In this document: positions 1 to 6,043 of the stretch, piece after piece
Position numbering within the stretch: position 1 is the first letter of the stretch
Layout: each line of letters starts with the position of its first letter
DNA from: Kofleriaceae bacterium
Lineage (GTDB): Bacteria > Myxococcota_A > Polyangia > Haliangiales > Haliangiaceae
Assembly: GCA_024642805.1 (NCBI GenBank)
Contig: JAHEAK010000267.1
Coordinates: 1 to 7,098, forward strand
DNA: 7,098 nucleotides
Reading direction: 5' to 3'
Position numbers and translations under genes: made by a program
Notes under the pieces: model-generated
The model's input: only the letters and a program-made list of their open reading frames with translations
Database searches by the model: none
What the model was told of the DNA's origin: nothing

Positions 1-213
1 GCCGCCCTGGGCCCGCTTACCGGCCATCTCGAGGGCGAGCTTCTCGGCATGCGCTTCGCCGGCACGCTTGTGATAGCCCTCGCCGACCAGCTGGCCGCGC
101 TTGTCGAGGACAACAGCGCCAACGATCGGATTGGGCGAGGTCCTGCCTTCGGCTTGCCTGGCAAGCTCCAGGCAGCGGCGCATCCAGGTCTCGTCCTCTA
201 CTGTAGCCCGCAC
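1..213 (-). CDS. ribD: Riboflavin biosynthesis deaminase/reductase RibD, N-terminal part (runs off left edge)
   Basis: The first 71 residues of the bifunctional pyrimidine deaminase/reductase of riboflavin synthesis are present; the rest lies beyond base 1. The N-terminal deaminase domain acts on the diaminopyrimidine made from GTP. Visible hallmarks are an early W-M-R-R-C-L-E-L-A helix (residues 10-18), the T-S-P-N-P-I-V-G-A-V strand (25-34), and the zinc-site H-A-E motif (55-57: His55 ligand, Glu57 proton shuttle). The P-C-x-x-C zinc motif and the reductase domain are off the window. I chose the GTG at 213 because it lies three bases after the nrdR stop with a GAGGG-like site upstream, and because it keeps the conserved residues before Met11. 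ATG at 183 is a possible but shorter start. No FMN riboswitch can fit before it, so it is probably read through from nrdR by translational coupling. Identity is firm; only the start is uncertain. Confidence 0.92.
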   Translation of the reverse strand, partial: MRATVEDETWMRRCLELARQAEGRTSPNPIVGAVVLDKRGQLVGEGYHKRAGEAHAEKLALEMAGKRAQGG

Positions 214-216
214 AAG

Positions 217-678
217 TTAGCGCCCTCGCGCCTTGATGACATCGCTGAGCTCACTGACGAACTCATCGATGTCCCGAAAGTCACGATAGATGGAGGCGTA
301 GCGCACGTAGCTCACCTCGTCCAGCTCGCGCAAGAGCGGCAGGATGCGCTCGCCAATATCCTTGGTGCGCAGTTCCTTGACGCCCAGCTCGACAAGATCG
401 CGCTCGACGGCCTCGGCCAGCTCGCTGATCTTTGCGACCGGCACAGGTCGCTTGCCGATAGCGCGCCGCAGTCCCTTCTCGATCTTGTTGCGATCGAAAG
501 GCTCACGGCGCTCGTCGGCTTTGATGACGACCGGCAAAGCCTCCTCGACGCGCTCGTAGGTGGTGAAGCGACGGTCGCATCCCGAGCACACGCGACGGCG
601 ACGAATCTCGGAGCCGTCCTTGGAGGTACGCGAGTCGATGACCTTGTCCTCATCGACGGCACAAAATGGGCAGCGCAT
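217..678 (-). CDS. nrdR: Transcriptional repressor NrdR
   Basis: A 153-residue cytoplasmic repressor that senses ATP/dATP and represses ribonucleotide reductase genes. The N-terminal zinc ribbon has C3-P-F-C6 and C31-S-G-C34, followed by the family signature R-R-F-T-T-Y-E-R (36-43). An ATP-cone spans about residues 49-139 and includes the basic nucleotide-binding stretch near 53-75 and Y-V-R-Y-A-S-I-Y-R-D-F at 124-134. The length is normal for the family. The ATG at 678 is preceded by a strong AGAGGAGG ribosome site six bases upstream, so the start is secure. It lies 70 bp after rpiB and 3 bp before the ribD start. Location next to ribD is common for nrdR in many bacteria. No paired NrdR boxes were recognised in the window, so its targets are probably elsewhere. 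Confidence 0.97.
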   Translation of the reverse strand: MRCPFCAVDEDKVIDSRTSKDGSEIRRRRVCSGCDRRFTTYERVEEALPVVIKADERREPFDRNKIEKGLRRAIGKRPVPVAKISELAEAVERDLVELGVKELRTKDIGERILPLLRELDEVSYVRYASIYRDFRDIDEFVSELSDVIKARGR

Positions 679-748
679 CAGCGCCTCCTCTGGGATAGCG
701 CCAGACGAGCAGCTGTGTCTTGGTGCGCCGATCTTGGCAACTTCGCCA

Positions 749-1183
749 CTACTCCTCGGCAGCCATCATCTTGTCGACGCGGCGCTGATGGCGACCGCCT
801 TCGAACTCGGCATCGCAAAAAGCCTTGAGAGCTTCGGCCGCGGTGCCCGCGCCTACCACCCGCGAGCCGAAAACGATGATGTTGGCGTCGTTGTGCATGC
901 GAGCCATACGAGCCGTGAAGCTCTCGGTTACCAGCGCGGCTCGTGCGCCCTTGACCTTGTTGGCGGACATCGCAATACCGTTGCCGGTTCCGCAGACCAG
1001 AAGGCCCAGCGCAGACTCGGCAACCACCCGCTTGGCCACGGCCTGGCCATAATCGGGGTAATCCACCGATTCGGGGCTGTCGGTGCCGAGGTCCTCGACC
1101 TCCTCACCACGATCACGCAAGACGGCGACCAGCTCGCGCCGAAGCTCAAGTCCCGCATGATCCGAACCGGCGTACCACTTCAT
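749..1183 (-). CDS. rpiB: Ribose-5-phosphate isomerase B
   Basis: A 144-residue RpiB/LacAB-family sugar-phosphate isomerase, which interconverts ribose-5-phosphate and ribulose-5-phosphate in the pentose phosphate pathway. Seen directly: the N-terminal phosphate-site motif S-D-H-A-G (7-11), the catalytic-cysteine loop V-C64-G-T-G-N-G (63-69), the A-N-K-V-K-G-A-R-A-A segment (74-83), H97-N-D-A-N-I, and C-terminal arginines R131 and R135, which match the usual phosphate-binding arginines. N68 replaces the Ile common at this loop position; Asn also occurs in other RpiB branches, so activity is not in doubt. The ATG at 1183 has AGGA about nine bases upstream. That ribosome site lies inside a short direct repeat that also covers the fabF stop. 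It is 36 bp after fabF, so it is probably co-transcribed. Confidence 0.95.
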   Translation of the reverse strand: MKWYAGSDHAGLELRRELVAVLRDRGEEVEDLGTDSPESVDYPDYGQAVAKRVVAESALGLLVCGTGNGIAMSANKVKGARAALVTESFTARMARMHNDANIIVFGSRVVGAGTAAEALKAFCDAEFEGGRHQRRVDKMMAAEE

Positions 1184-1191
1184 GGCGCGTT

Positions 1192-1230
1192 CCTAGTCAC
1201 CCTGGTCCTATGACCTGGCCTAGTCACCCT
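1192..1230. repeat. 12-bp direct repeat spanning fabF stop and rpiB ribosome site
   Basis: CCTAGTCACCCT occurs perfectly at 1192-1203 and 1219-1230, 27 bp apart. Read on the coding strand, AGGGTGACTAGG covers the last fabF codons and its TAG, and the second copy sits just before rpiB and supplies its AGGA ribosome site. Between them, AGGTCATAGGA looks like a decayed third copy. This suggests a small duplication of the fabF tail. Confidence 0.8.
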
Positions 1231-2473
1231 TGTAGCGCTTGACGATGAGCGAGGCGTTGGTGCCACCGAAGCCAAAGGAGTTGGACATAACGGCGTCGAC
1301 GCTCAGCTCACGGGCCGTGTTGGGCACGTAGTCGAGATCGCACTCAGGATCCGGCGTCTCGTAATTGATGGTTGGTGGCAAGACGCCGCGGTGAATGGCC
1401 AGGGTGGCAAAGGCGCACTCGACGGCGCCTGCGGCTCCGAGCATGTGACCGGTCATCGACTTGGTCGAGGACACAGGCACCTTGTAGGCGTGATCGCCAA
1501 AGGTCTTCTTGATAGCGGCGGTCTCGTTCTTGTCGTTGAAGTGCGTCGAGGTGCCGTGAGCATTGATGTAGCCAATGTCGCTCGGGCTCAGCTTGGCGTC
1601 CTTGAGAACTTTTCGGATACACCGCTGCGCACCCTCGCCCTCGGGGGCTGGCTGGGTGACGTGGAAGGCGTCGGAGTTGGCGCCATAGCCGGCCAGCTCT
1701 CCGTAGATGCGCGCGCCGCGCTTCTTGGCGTGCTCGAGTTCCTCGAGAATGACGCAGCCGGCGCCCTCAGACATGACGAAACCATCGCGGTCTTTGTCGA
1801 AGGGGCGCGAGGCGCGAGCCGGGTCCTCATTGCGGGTGGACAGGGCGCGCATGGCGTTGAAGCCACCGACGCCGAGGATCGACAGGGTTGCCTCGGCACC
1901 GCCCGCGATCATGACATCGGCATCGTCCCAGCGAATGGCGCGAGCCGCTTCGCCGATGGAGTGGGCACCGGTCGAACACGCGCTTACGTGGGCGAAGTTC
2001 GGGCCCTGTGCACCGGTCTTGATCGACATCAGGCCTGGGGCCATGTTGATGATGATGTCGGTGACGAAGTAGGGAGAGAAGCCGTGGCGTGGGCCCTTCT
2101 CGAGGGTCTTTTGGTAGGTGTCCTCGATGGTGTGCACACCGCCCAGGCCCGAGCCGAAATAGACACCCCAGCGCTCTTCCTCGCCTTCGGGAACGCGACG
2201 ACCTTCGTAGCCAGCGTCATCCATGGCTTGCATGCCGGCGCCGACCGCGAACTGCAGGAAGCGGTCTAGGTGTTTTGCTTCGCGCTTGTCGAGATAAGGA
2301 TCCGAATCCCAGTCTTTGACTTCGCAGGCAAATTGCGTCTTGAAGGCCTCGCAGTCAAATTGCGTGAGCGGCCCCGCGCCGCTCTTGCCGGCGAGCAGTG
2401 CAGACCAAGTGCTCTCGGTGGTGAGACCGAGGGGCGTTATCAAACCGATGCCAGTAATGACGACTCGACGCAT
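1220..2473 (-). CDS. fabF: 3-oxoacyl-[ACP] synthase II (KAS II)
   Basis: A 417-residue condensing enzyme that extends acyl-ACP by two carbons with malonyl-ACP in type II fatty acid synthesis. The Cys-His-His triad is intact: C166 in V-S-A-C-S-T-G-A, H306 in N-A-H-G-T-S-T, and H343 in T-G-H-M-L-G-A-A-G. The gatekeeper loop G-F-G-G-T-N is at 401-406, with F400 just before. The N-terminal V-V-I-T-G-I-G start and the length fit FabF rather than FabB or FabH. ATG at 2473 is preceded by TAAGGT, a moderate ribosome site. A 119-bp spacer separates it from acpP, and rpiB follows after 36 bp. It is the only ketosynthase in the window. If fabH is absent from the genome, how this enzyme's chains are started becomes a real question. 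Confidence 0.97.
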   Translation of the reverse strand: MRRVVITGIGLITPLGLTTESTWSALLAGKSGAGPLTQFDCEAFKTQFACEVKDWDSDPYLDKREAKHLDRFLQFAVGAGMQAMDDAGYEGRRVPEGEEERWGVYFGSGLGGVHTIEDTYQKTLEKGPRHGFSPYFVTDIIINMAPGLMSIKTGAQGPNFAHVSACSTGAHSIGEAARAIRWDDADVMIAGGAEATLSILGVGGFNAMRALSTRNEDPARASRPFDKDRDGFVMSEGAGCVILEELEHAKKRGARIYGELAGYGANSDAFHVTQPAPEGEGAQRCIRKVLKDAKLSPSDIGYINAHGTSTHFNDKNETAAIKKTFGDHAYKVPVSSTKSMTGHMLGAAGAVECAFATLAIHRGVLPPTINYETPDPECDLDYVPNTARELSVDAVMSNSFGFGGTNASLIVKRYKGD

Positions 2474-2536
2474 GCGACAGACCTTACTTCAGAGGGAAAC
2501 AAATAGGCCCGAGGAACACTGGCTCCCAGGGCCGTG

Positions 2537-2570
2537 GCCGCGAGCACCAACCTTCCGGAGGGTGCGCGGC
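2537..2570 (-). other. Hairpin in acpP-fabF spacer
   Basis: On the coding strand GCCGC and GCACC pair with GGTGC and GCGGC, giving ten base pairs with a 2-nt bulge (2542-2543) and a 12-nt loop. There is no T tract after it, so it is not a canonical intrinsic terminator. It may stabilise or limit the message downstream of acpP, but function is inference. Confidence 0.45.
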
Positions 2571-2580
2571 AACGAGAGTC

Positions 2581-2594
2581 AGAGCAAAGGCTCT
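2581..2594 (-). other. Small stem-loop at the acpP stop codon
   Basis: AGAGC and GCTCT pair around the four-base loop CTTT on the coding strand, and the right-hand arm on the plus strand overlaps the acpP TAG. Five base pairs is weak, so it could be chance; recorded because another hairpin lies immediately downstream. Confidence 0.25.
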
Positions 2595-2832
2595 AGACGT
2601 GCGACTTGATGTAGTCGATAGCGTTGTTGACAGTCTTGATTTGCTCGGTGTCCTCGTCAGGAATCTCGAGATCAAACTCTTGCTCAAGGGCGAGCACGAG
2701 CTCGACGACGGCGAGGGAGTCGGCCTTCAGGTCGTCTACGAAGGAAGCGTCGCCTTTGAGCTGGTCTTCGGATACTTCGAGCTGCTGGCAGATGAGCTCT
2801 TTGACTTTGCTTTCAATCTCTTCAGGAGTCAT
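2593..2832 (-). CDS. acpP: Acyl carrier protein
   Basis: A 79-residue acidic acyl carrier protein, the cytoplasmic carrier of growing acyl chains. Its phosphopantetheine attachment site is S39 in A-D-S-L (37-40), inside the conserved helix D-D-L-K-A-D-S-L-A-V-V-E-L-V. The fourth-helix region and the length are typical. I chose ATG at 2832, not the in-frame ATG at 2883. Family members begin with an M-x-x-E-E-I-like sequence, and AGGA lies about eight bases before 2832; the 17 extra residues would be basic and unlike ACP. It lies between fabG (114-bp spacer) and fabF (119-bp spacer), the two largest gaps between genes of the fatty-acid run. ACP is usually needed in excess over its enzymes, which fits separate control, but I see no convincing promoter in the upstream spacer. 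Confidence 0.97.
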   Translation of the reverse strand: MTPEEIESKVKELICQQLEVSEDQLKGDASFVDDLKADSLAVVELVLALEQEFDLEIPDEDTEQIKTVNNAIDYIKSHV

Positions 2833-2920
2833 AGGATTTCCTAGCGTTTCTTTCTTTGTTACTGCCTTGTTATGCGCCCGCATGGAATGTGCAGAGCAGG
2901 CAAAATGGTGGGGCCGAATG

Positions 2921-2934
2921 CGGGCCTGGGCCCG
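2921..2934 (-). other. Short GC-rich inverted repeat after fabG
   Basis: CGGGCC and GGCCCG are separated by two bases, so an RNA hairpin would have about five base pairs and a four-base loop. It begins 12 bp after the fabG stop. No T tract follows, so a terminator call is not supported; it may be a processing or pausing element before acpP. Confidence 0.35.
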
Positions 2935-2946
2935 ACGCGGGGGACC

Positions 2947-3708
2947 TTACATCAAGAGTCCGCCGTTGACGCGCAATACCTGGCCCGTGATGTACGAAGC
3001 CTCCGGTCCGGCCAAAAATGCCACCGAATCGGCTACATCGCTGGCATCGCCAATGCGGGCCAGCGGGATCGTACTGAGCAGGGCCTCGCGCTGGTCGGCT
3101 GGCAGGTGCTCGTCAGTCATGTCGGTGGCGATGAATCCGGGGGTGACCGCGTTGACGGTGACGCCCCGCGAGGCGAATTCCTTGGCCAGACTCTTGGTCA
3201 TACCCAGGATGCCCGCCTTGGCGGCCGCGTAAGCCGTCTGCCCAGCGTTGCCATTCTCGCCGACCACCGAGCTCAGGTTGATGAGCCGCCCCTGGGTCTT
3301 GGCCTTGAGCAGGTAGGGGGTGGCGGCCTTGCTGCAGCTGAAGACGCCGGTGAGGTTGGTGGCGATGACCTTGTCCCAATCCTCTGGCTTGAAGCGCATG
3401 AGCAGGCCGTTGATGGCGATGCCGGCGTTGTTGACCAGAATGTGCAGACCGTGATCTTTGCCGACGGCCTTCACGCCTTCGGCGGCGGCGGCGGCATCTC
3501 CGACGTCAAAGCCGGCCAGGAGCGCATTGCCGCCGGCTTTGCTAACCAGCTCAGCGGTCTCGCGGGCGGCGTCCTCGCGCGAATGAAAGTTGATCGCAAC
3601 CGTGGCACCTCGGGCACCCAGCGCTTCACAGATGGCACGGCCGATGCCGCGGGACCCGCCAGTAACCAGCGCCGTACAACCTTCGAGTGCTTTGTCTTTG
3701 ATAGCCAT
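2947..3708 (-). CDS. fabG: 3-oxoacyl-[ACP] reductase
   Basis: A 253-residue short-chain dehydrogenase that reduces 3-oxoacyl-ACP to 3-hydroxyacyl-ACP with NADPH, the first reduction of each elongation round. The cofactor motif T-G-G-S-R-G-I-G is at 16-23 and N-N-A-G at 93-96. The catalytic tetrad N118, S147, Y160 and K164 is complete (Y-A-A-A-K). The C-terminus Y-I-T-G-Q-V-L-R-V-N-G-G is characteristic of FabG rather than of general SDRs. ATG at 3708 has AAGGAAG six bases upstream, a strong site. It follows fabD after an 89-bp spacer full of short tandem repeats and precedes acpP, the classical order. Confidence 0.96.
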   Translation of the reverse strand: MAIKDKALEGCTALVTGGSRGIGRAICEALGARGATVAINFHSREDAARETAELVSKAGGNALLAGFDVGDAAAAAEGVKAVGKDHGLHILVNNAGIAINGLLMRFKPEDWDKVIATNLTGVFSCSKAATPYLLKAKTQGRLINLSSVVGENGNAGQTAYAAAKAGILGMTKSLAKEFASRGVTVNAVTPGFIATDMTDEHLPADQREALLSTIPLARIGDASDVADSVAFLAGPEASYITGQVLRVNGGLLM

Positions 3709-3720
3709 GATGCTTCCTTA

Positions 3721-3747
3721 CTGTTTAAAGGCCTTCTGTTTAAAGGC
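3721..3747. repeat. 12-bp tandem repeat (15-bp period) before fabG
   Basis: CTGTTTAAAGGC is found at 3721-3732 and again at 3736-3747, separated by CTT. It begins 13 bp upstream of the fabG ATG, immediately outside its ribosome site. The TTTAAA core is the most AT-rich part of this spacer. It may be a slippage product or a binding site; nothing decides between these. Confidence 0.75.
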
Positions 3748-3750
3748 GCT

Positions 3751-3760
3751 GCCTGCAGGC
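3751..3760. other. 10-bp palindrome GCCTGCAGGC
   Basis: A perfect palindrome in the fabD-fabG spacer, between two sets of tandem repeats. It could form only a very small hairpin; no function is assigned. Confidence 0.3.
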
Positions 3761-3763
3761 TGC

Positions 3764-3809
3764 GTTCGCTTGGTCTAGAGTGCTGCCACCGCTTGCTCTA
3801 GAGCGCTGC
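3764..3809. repeat. Imperfect 23-bp tandem duplication of the fabD 3' end
   Basis: Units 3764-3786 and 3787-3809 match at 18 of 23 positions. On the coding strand the first unit begins with GCAGCGCTCTAG, the last codons of fabD (Ala-Ala-Leu-stop). The second begins GCAGCACTCTAG, repeating the same residues and stop outside the gene. This looks like slipped-strand duplication of the gene's end. Confidence 0.7.
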
Positions 3810-4721
3810 GCTCGCTAGCTCGTCGGCCGAACCGACGTTGAGAACCTCGATGTCCTTGGCGATGCGCTTGACCAGGCCCTTGATCACGGCGCCGTGACCG
3901 AGCTCGATGCCGCGGCTAACGCCCTGCGCGGCGATGTACTCGACGCTCTCTTGCCAGCGAACCGCGCCGGTGACTTGTTTGACGAGCAGGTCTTTGACTC
4001 TGGCGCTGTCCTGGTTGGCCGTCGCTTCGACGTTGCTCACCACGGGCACGCGCATCGGGCCGACTTCAATGCGCGCCAGGGCCTCGGCGACTTTGTCGGC
4101 AGCCGGAGCCATCAGTGCACAGTGAAAGGGTGCGCTCACCTTGAGCGGAATGGCGCGCGCTTTCTGGGCTTTGGCGAGTGCCACCGCACGATCGATCGCG
4201 CTCTGGTGCCCGGAGATGACGATCTGGCCCGCGCCGTTGAAGTTGGCGGGCGAGCACACCTGGCCTTGTGCGGCCTGCGCGCACAGCGCCTCGAGGGCTT
4301 CTGGCTCCATGCCCATGACCGCCGCCATGCCACCGAGACCAACGGGCACGGCCTCTTGCATGGCTTTGCCACGAAGGTGCACTAATCGCAGGGCGTCTGC
4401 AAAGCGCAGGGCACCGACGGCCACGAGAGCCGACCACTCACCGAGGGAATGGCCTGCTGCCAGCTCATAGCTAAGTGGGCCCTTCTCGCTCTCGAGCACG
4501 CGCAGTGCGGCGATGGAGGTAGCAAGGATGGCTGGCTGGCTATTGAAAGTCAGATCGAGGGATTCCGCCGGACCTTCGAAGCACAGCGCCGAGATCGAAA
4601 ATCCGAGCGCGTCGTCGGCCTCGGCGAAGCACTGCTTCGCGACCTCGAAGTTGCTTGCCAAGTCCTGGCCCATGCCGGGCTTCTGCGATCCTTGACCGGG
4701 AAAAAATAGTGCGGTCTTCAT
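3798..4721 (-). CDS. fabD: Malonyl-CoA:ACP transacylase
   Basis: A 307-residue enzyme that moves malonate from CoA to ACP, supplying the extender unit for FabF. Seen directly: the N-terminal F-P-G-Q-G-S-Q oxyanion loop (7-13), nucleophile S92 in G-H-S-L-G-E (90-95), R117 in H-L-R-G-K-A-M-Q (115-122), which holds the malonyl carboxylate, and H200 in S-A-P-F-H. The C-terminal motif is E-L-G-H-G (273-277), where most relatives have G-P-G. Length is normal. Its ATG overlaps the plsX stop as ATGA, and GAGGAGGAG inside the plsX 3' end is its ribosome site, so translation is probably coupled to plsX. In most relatives of this cluster fabH lies between these two genes; here there is no room for it. 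Confidence 0.97.
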   Translation of the reverse strand: MKTALFFPGQGSQKPGMGQDLASNFEVAKQCFAEADDALGFSISALCFEGPAESLDLTFNSQPAILATSIAALRVLESEKGPLSYELAAGHSLGEWSALVAVGALRFADALRLVHLRGKAMQEAVPVGLGGMAAVMGMEPEALEALCAQAAQGQVCSPANFNGAGQIVISGHQSAIDRAVALAKAQKARAIPLKVSAPFHCALMAPAADKVAEALARIEVGPMRVPVVSNVEATANQDSARVKDLLVKQVTGAVRWQESVEYIAAQGVSRGIELGHGAVIKGLVKRIAKDIEVLNVGSADELASAAL

Positions 4722-4740
4722 GCGCTCTCCTCCTCTTTGG
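4718..4740 (-). promoter_or_regulatory. ATGA stop-start overlap with strong ribosome site for fabD
   Basis: The plsX TGA (4718-4720) and fabD ATG (4719-4721) share two bases. GAGGAGGAGA just upstream encodes the Glu-Glu-Glu end of PlsX and doubles as the fabD Shine-Dalgarno sequence, implying coupled, roughly matched translation. Confidence 0.85.
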
Positions 4741-5770
4741 TTGCCATCCAGAGTTGCTGGTGGCGATCGATAGCCTGGCTGAGCTGCTCGTGCAAGCGCT
4801 CTTCGGCAAAGCGATTTGTCAAAGCGATGGCATTACAGATCGCCCTGCCATCGGAACGGCCGTGGCAGATGGTTGCCGTGCCATTGACGCCCAAGAGCAT
4901 GGCCCCTCCGTACTCGGAGTAGTGAATCGACTGTTTGAACTTCATCAGCGCAGGCTTGGCGAGCAAGGCACCCAGCTTGGCGCGCGGCGTGCTGGTCATG
5001 GCACCTTTGACCATGCGCATGACGGCTTCGGAGACGCCTTCCGCGGTCTTCAAGAAGATGTTGCCCGTGAAGCCATCGGTGGCGACCACATCGACCAGGC
5101 CCTCGAAGATGCCAGAGCCTTCCACGTAGCCGACGAAATCGAACTCGGCCTGTGGGTGCTTGGCGGCGCCTTCCAAAAGCTCGCACGCGGCCCGGGTCAG
5201 GTCCGTGCCTTTGCTGCTCTCGGTACCGTTTGACAACACGCCCACCCGCGGGCGCTTCTTACCGTGCAGGATGCGATAGTACTGGGCGGCCAGAATGCCA
5301 AATTGCGTGAGCATCGTCGGCGTCACGGCCACGTTGGCGCCCAGATCGCACATGGCCACGGTGCCGCTCGGGGTTGGAAAGACCTGCACGATGCCAGGCC
5401 GCTCGACGAAGGGCATGCGCTTCATCAGAAAGAGGCAGTGGCTGAGCACCGCCCCGGAGTTACCCGCCGAGACCATGCCGCTTGCGGTGCCGTCAACCAC
5501 GAGATCCGTGGCAACCCTCATCGAGGAGTCGAGCTTCTTGCGAAACACCTTCCCGGGGTTGTCCTTCATGGTGACGACCTCCGAGGCATTGTGAAGCGAG
5601 AGCCGATCGCTCTCAGCTCCGCCTTGGGCGCGCAGCTCTTCGCGCAGTCGCTTCTCGTCACCGACGAGCACGACCGAGCAGCCACGTTCCCGCACTGCAG
5701 CCAACGCTCCTGCCACTTCGGCTGTAGGAGCGTTGTCGCCTCCCATAGCGTCGACCGCGATTACGCTCAT
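4718..5770 (-). CDS. plsX: Phosphate acyltransferase PlsX (acyl-ACP:phosphate)
   Basis: A 350-residue peripheral membrane enzyme that converts acyl-ACP to acyl-phosphate, the donor used by PlsY in phospholipid synthesis. Motifs in order: D-A-M-G-G-D-N-A-P (7-15), S-A-G-N-S-G-A (101-107), C-D-L-G-A-N (141-146), S-N-G-T-E-S-S-K-G (180-188), T-D-G-F-T-G-N (231-237) with L-K-T-A-E-G following, and G-G-A-M-L-L-G-V-N-G (288-297). Length is normal. The start at 5770 fits the family, which begins a few residues before D-A-M-G-G-D. No clear Shine-Dalgarno sequence precedes it; the 49-bp gap from rpmF holds potential small hairpins instead. The tail is unusually acidic (K-E-E-E-S-A) because it contains the fabD ribosome site. 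Confidence 0.97.
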   Translation of the reverse strand: MSVIAVDAMGGDNAPTAEVAGALAAVRERGCSVVLVGDEKRLREELRAQGGAESDRLSLHNASEVVTMKDNPGKVFRKKLDSSMRVATDLVVDGTASGMVSAGNSGAVLSHCLFLMKRMPFVERPGIVQVFPTPSGTVAMCDLGANVAVTPTMLTQFGILAAQYYRILHGKKRPRVGVLSNGTESSKGTDLTRAACELLEGAAKHPQAEFDFVGYVEGSGIFEGLVDVVATDGFTGNIFLKTAEGVSEAVMRMVKGAMTSTPRAKLGALLAKPALMKFKQSIHYSEYGGAMLLGVNGTATICHGRSDGRAICNAIALTNRFAEERLHEQLSQAIDRHQQLWMATKEEESA

Positions 5771-5785
5771 TTGCTTGTACCGATG

Positions 5786-5813
5786 TTCACGCGTGCGCGA
5801 ACTCGGCCCCGAG
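5786..5813 (-). other. Two small potential hairpins in the rpmF-plsX spacer
   Basis: On the coding strand CTCG/CGAG (5802-5813, four-base loop) is followed by TTCGCG-CACG-CGTGAA (5786-5801), six pairs with one G-U. They lie between the rpmF stop and a plsX start with no obvious ribosome site, so they could influence plsX initiation. Both are short and could be chance. Confidence 0.3.
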
Positions 5814-5819
5814 CCTTAG

Positions 5820-6020
5820 CTACTCTTCCGCGTCGGTTGTGGCGGCAACGACTTGCTCGCCGTTGTATTGGCCACAGCTCATACAAATGCGGTGCGTTTG
5901 CTTTGGCTGCTCGCAGCTTGGGCATTTCTGAACGCTTGGGTGATTTTGAGCCAAGCGCATCCATGCGGAGCGGCGGTGATGAATTCGGGTTCGTCCTAGA
6001 CGTCGTTTCTGAAGGGCCAT
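5820..6020 (-). CDS. rpmF: 50S ribosomal protein L32
   Basis: A 66-residue basic protein of the large ribosomal subunit. The N-terminal M-A-L-Q-K-R-R, the basic stretch R-x-x-H-H-R-R-S-A-W, and a zinc ribbon with C33-P-S-C36 and C46-M-S-C49 identify L32 in its zinc-binding form. Q-Y-N-G-E-Q-V-V matches the usual end, followed by a short acidic tail. The ATG at 6020 has AAGGAA eight bases upstream. It follows yceD after 23 bp and precedes plsX, an arrangement conserved from enterobacteria to many other phyla. Paralogues lacking the cysteines exist in some genomes for zinc limitation; this is not one of them. Confidence 0.96.
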   Translation of the reverse strand: MALQKRRLGRTRIHHRRSAWMRLAQNHPSVQKCPSCEQPKQTHRICMSCGQYNGEQVVAATTDAEE

Positions 6021-6043
6021 GGTTCGTTCCTTAAGGTGCGGGC

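Noticed and set aside
49..828. 259-residue plus-strand open frame across ribD, nrdR and the rpiB end
   Set aside because: It covers three real minus-strand genes, including their ends, and shows no family features.
1391..2269. 292-residue plus-strand open frame opposite fabF
   Set aside because: It lies entirely antisense to a clearly recognised gene, and its sequence has no recognisable domain. Long antisense frames are expected in GC-rich coding DNA.
2833..2883. N-terminal 17-residue extension of acpP from an ATG at 2883
   Set aside because: The extension is basic and unlike ACP; the ATG at 2832 has its own ribosome site and gives the normal length.
2833..2946. Dedicated acpP promoter
   Set aside because: TTGCCT and CATAAC-like words occur, but not at workable spacing, so no promoter is called.
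2872..3801. 309-residue plus-strand open frame opposite fabG
   Set aside because: Antisense shadow of fabG plus spacer; low-complexity Gly/Ala-rich translation with no motif.
5264..6034. 256-residue plus-strand open frame opposite plsX and rpmF
   Set aside because: Antisense to two firmly identified genes; no recognisable features.
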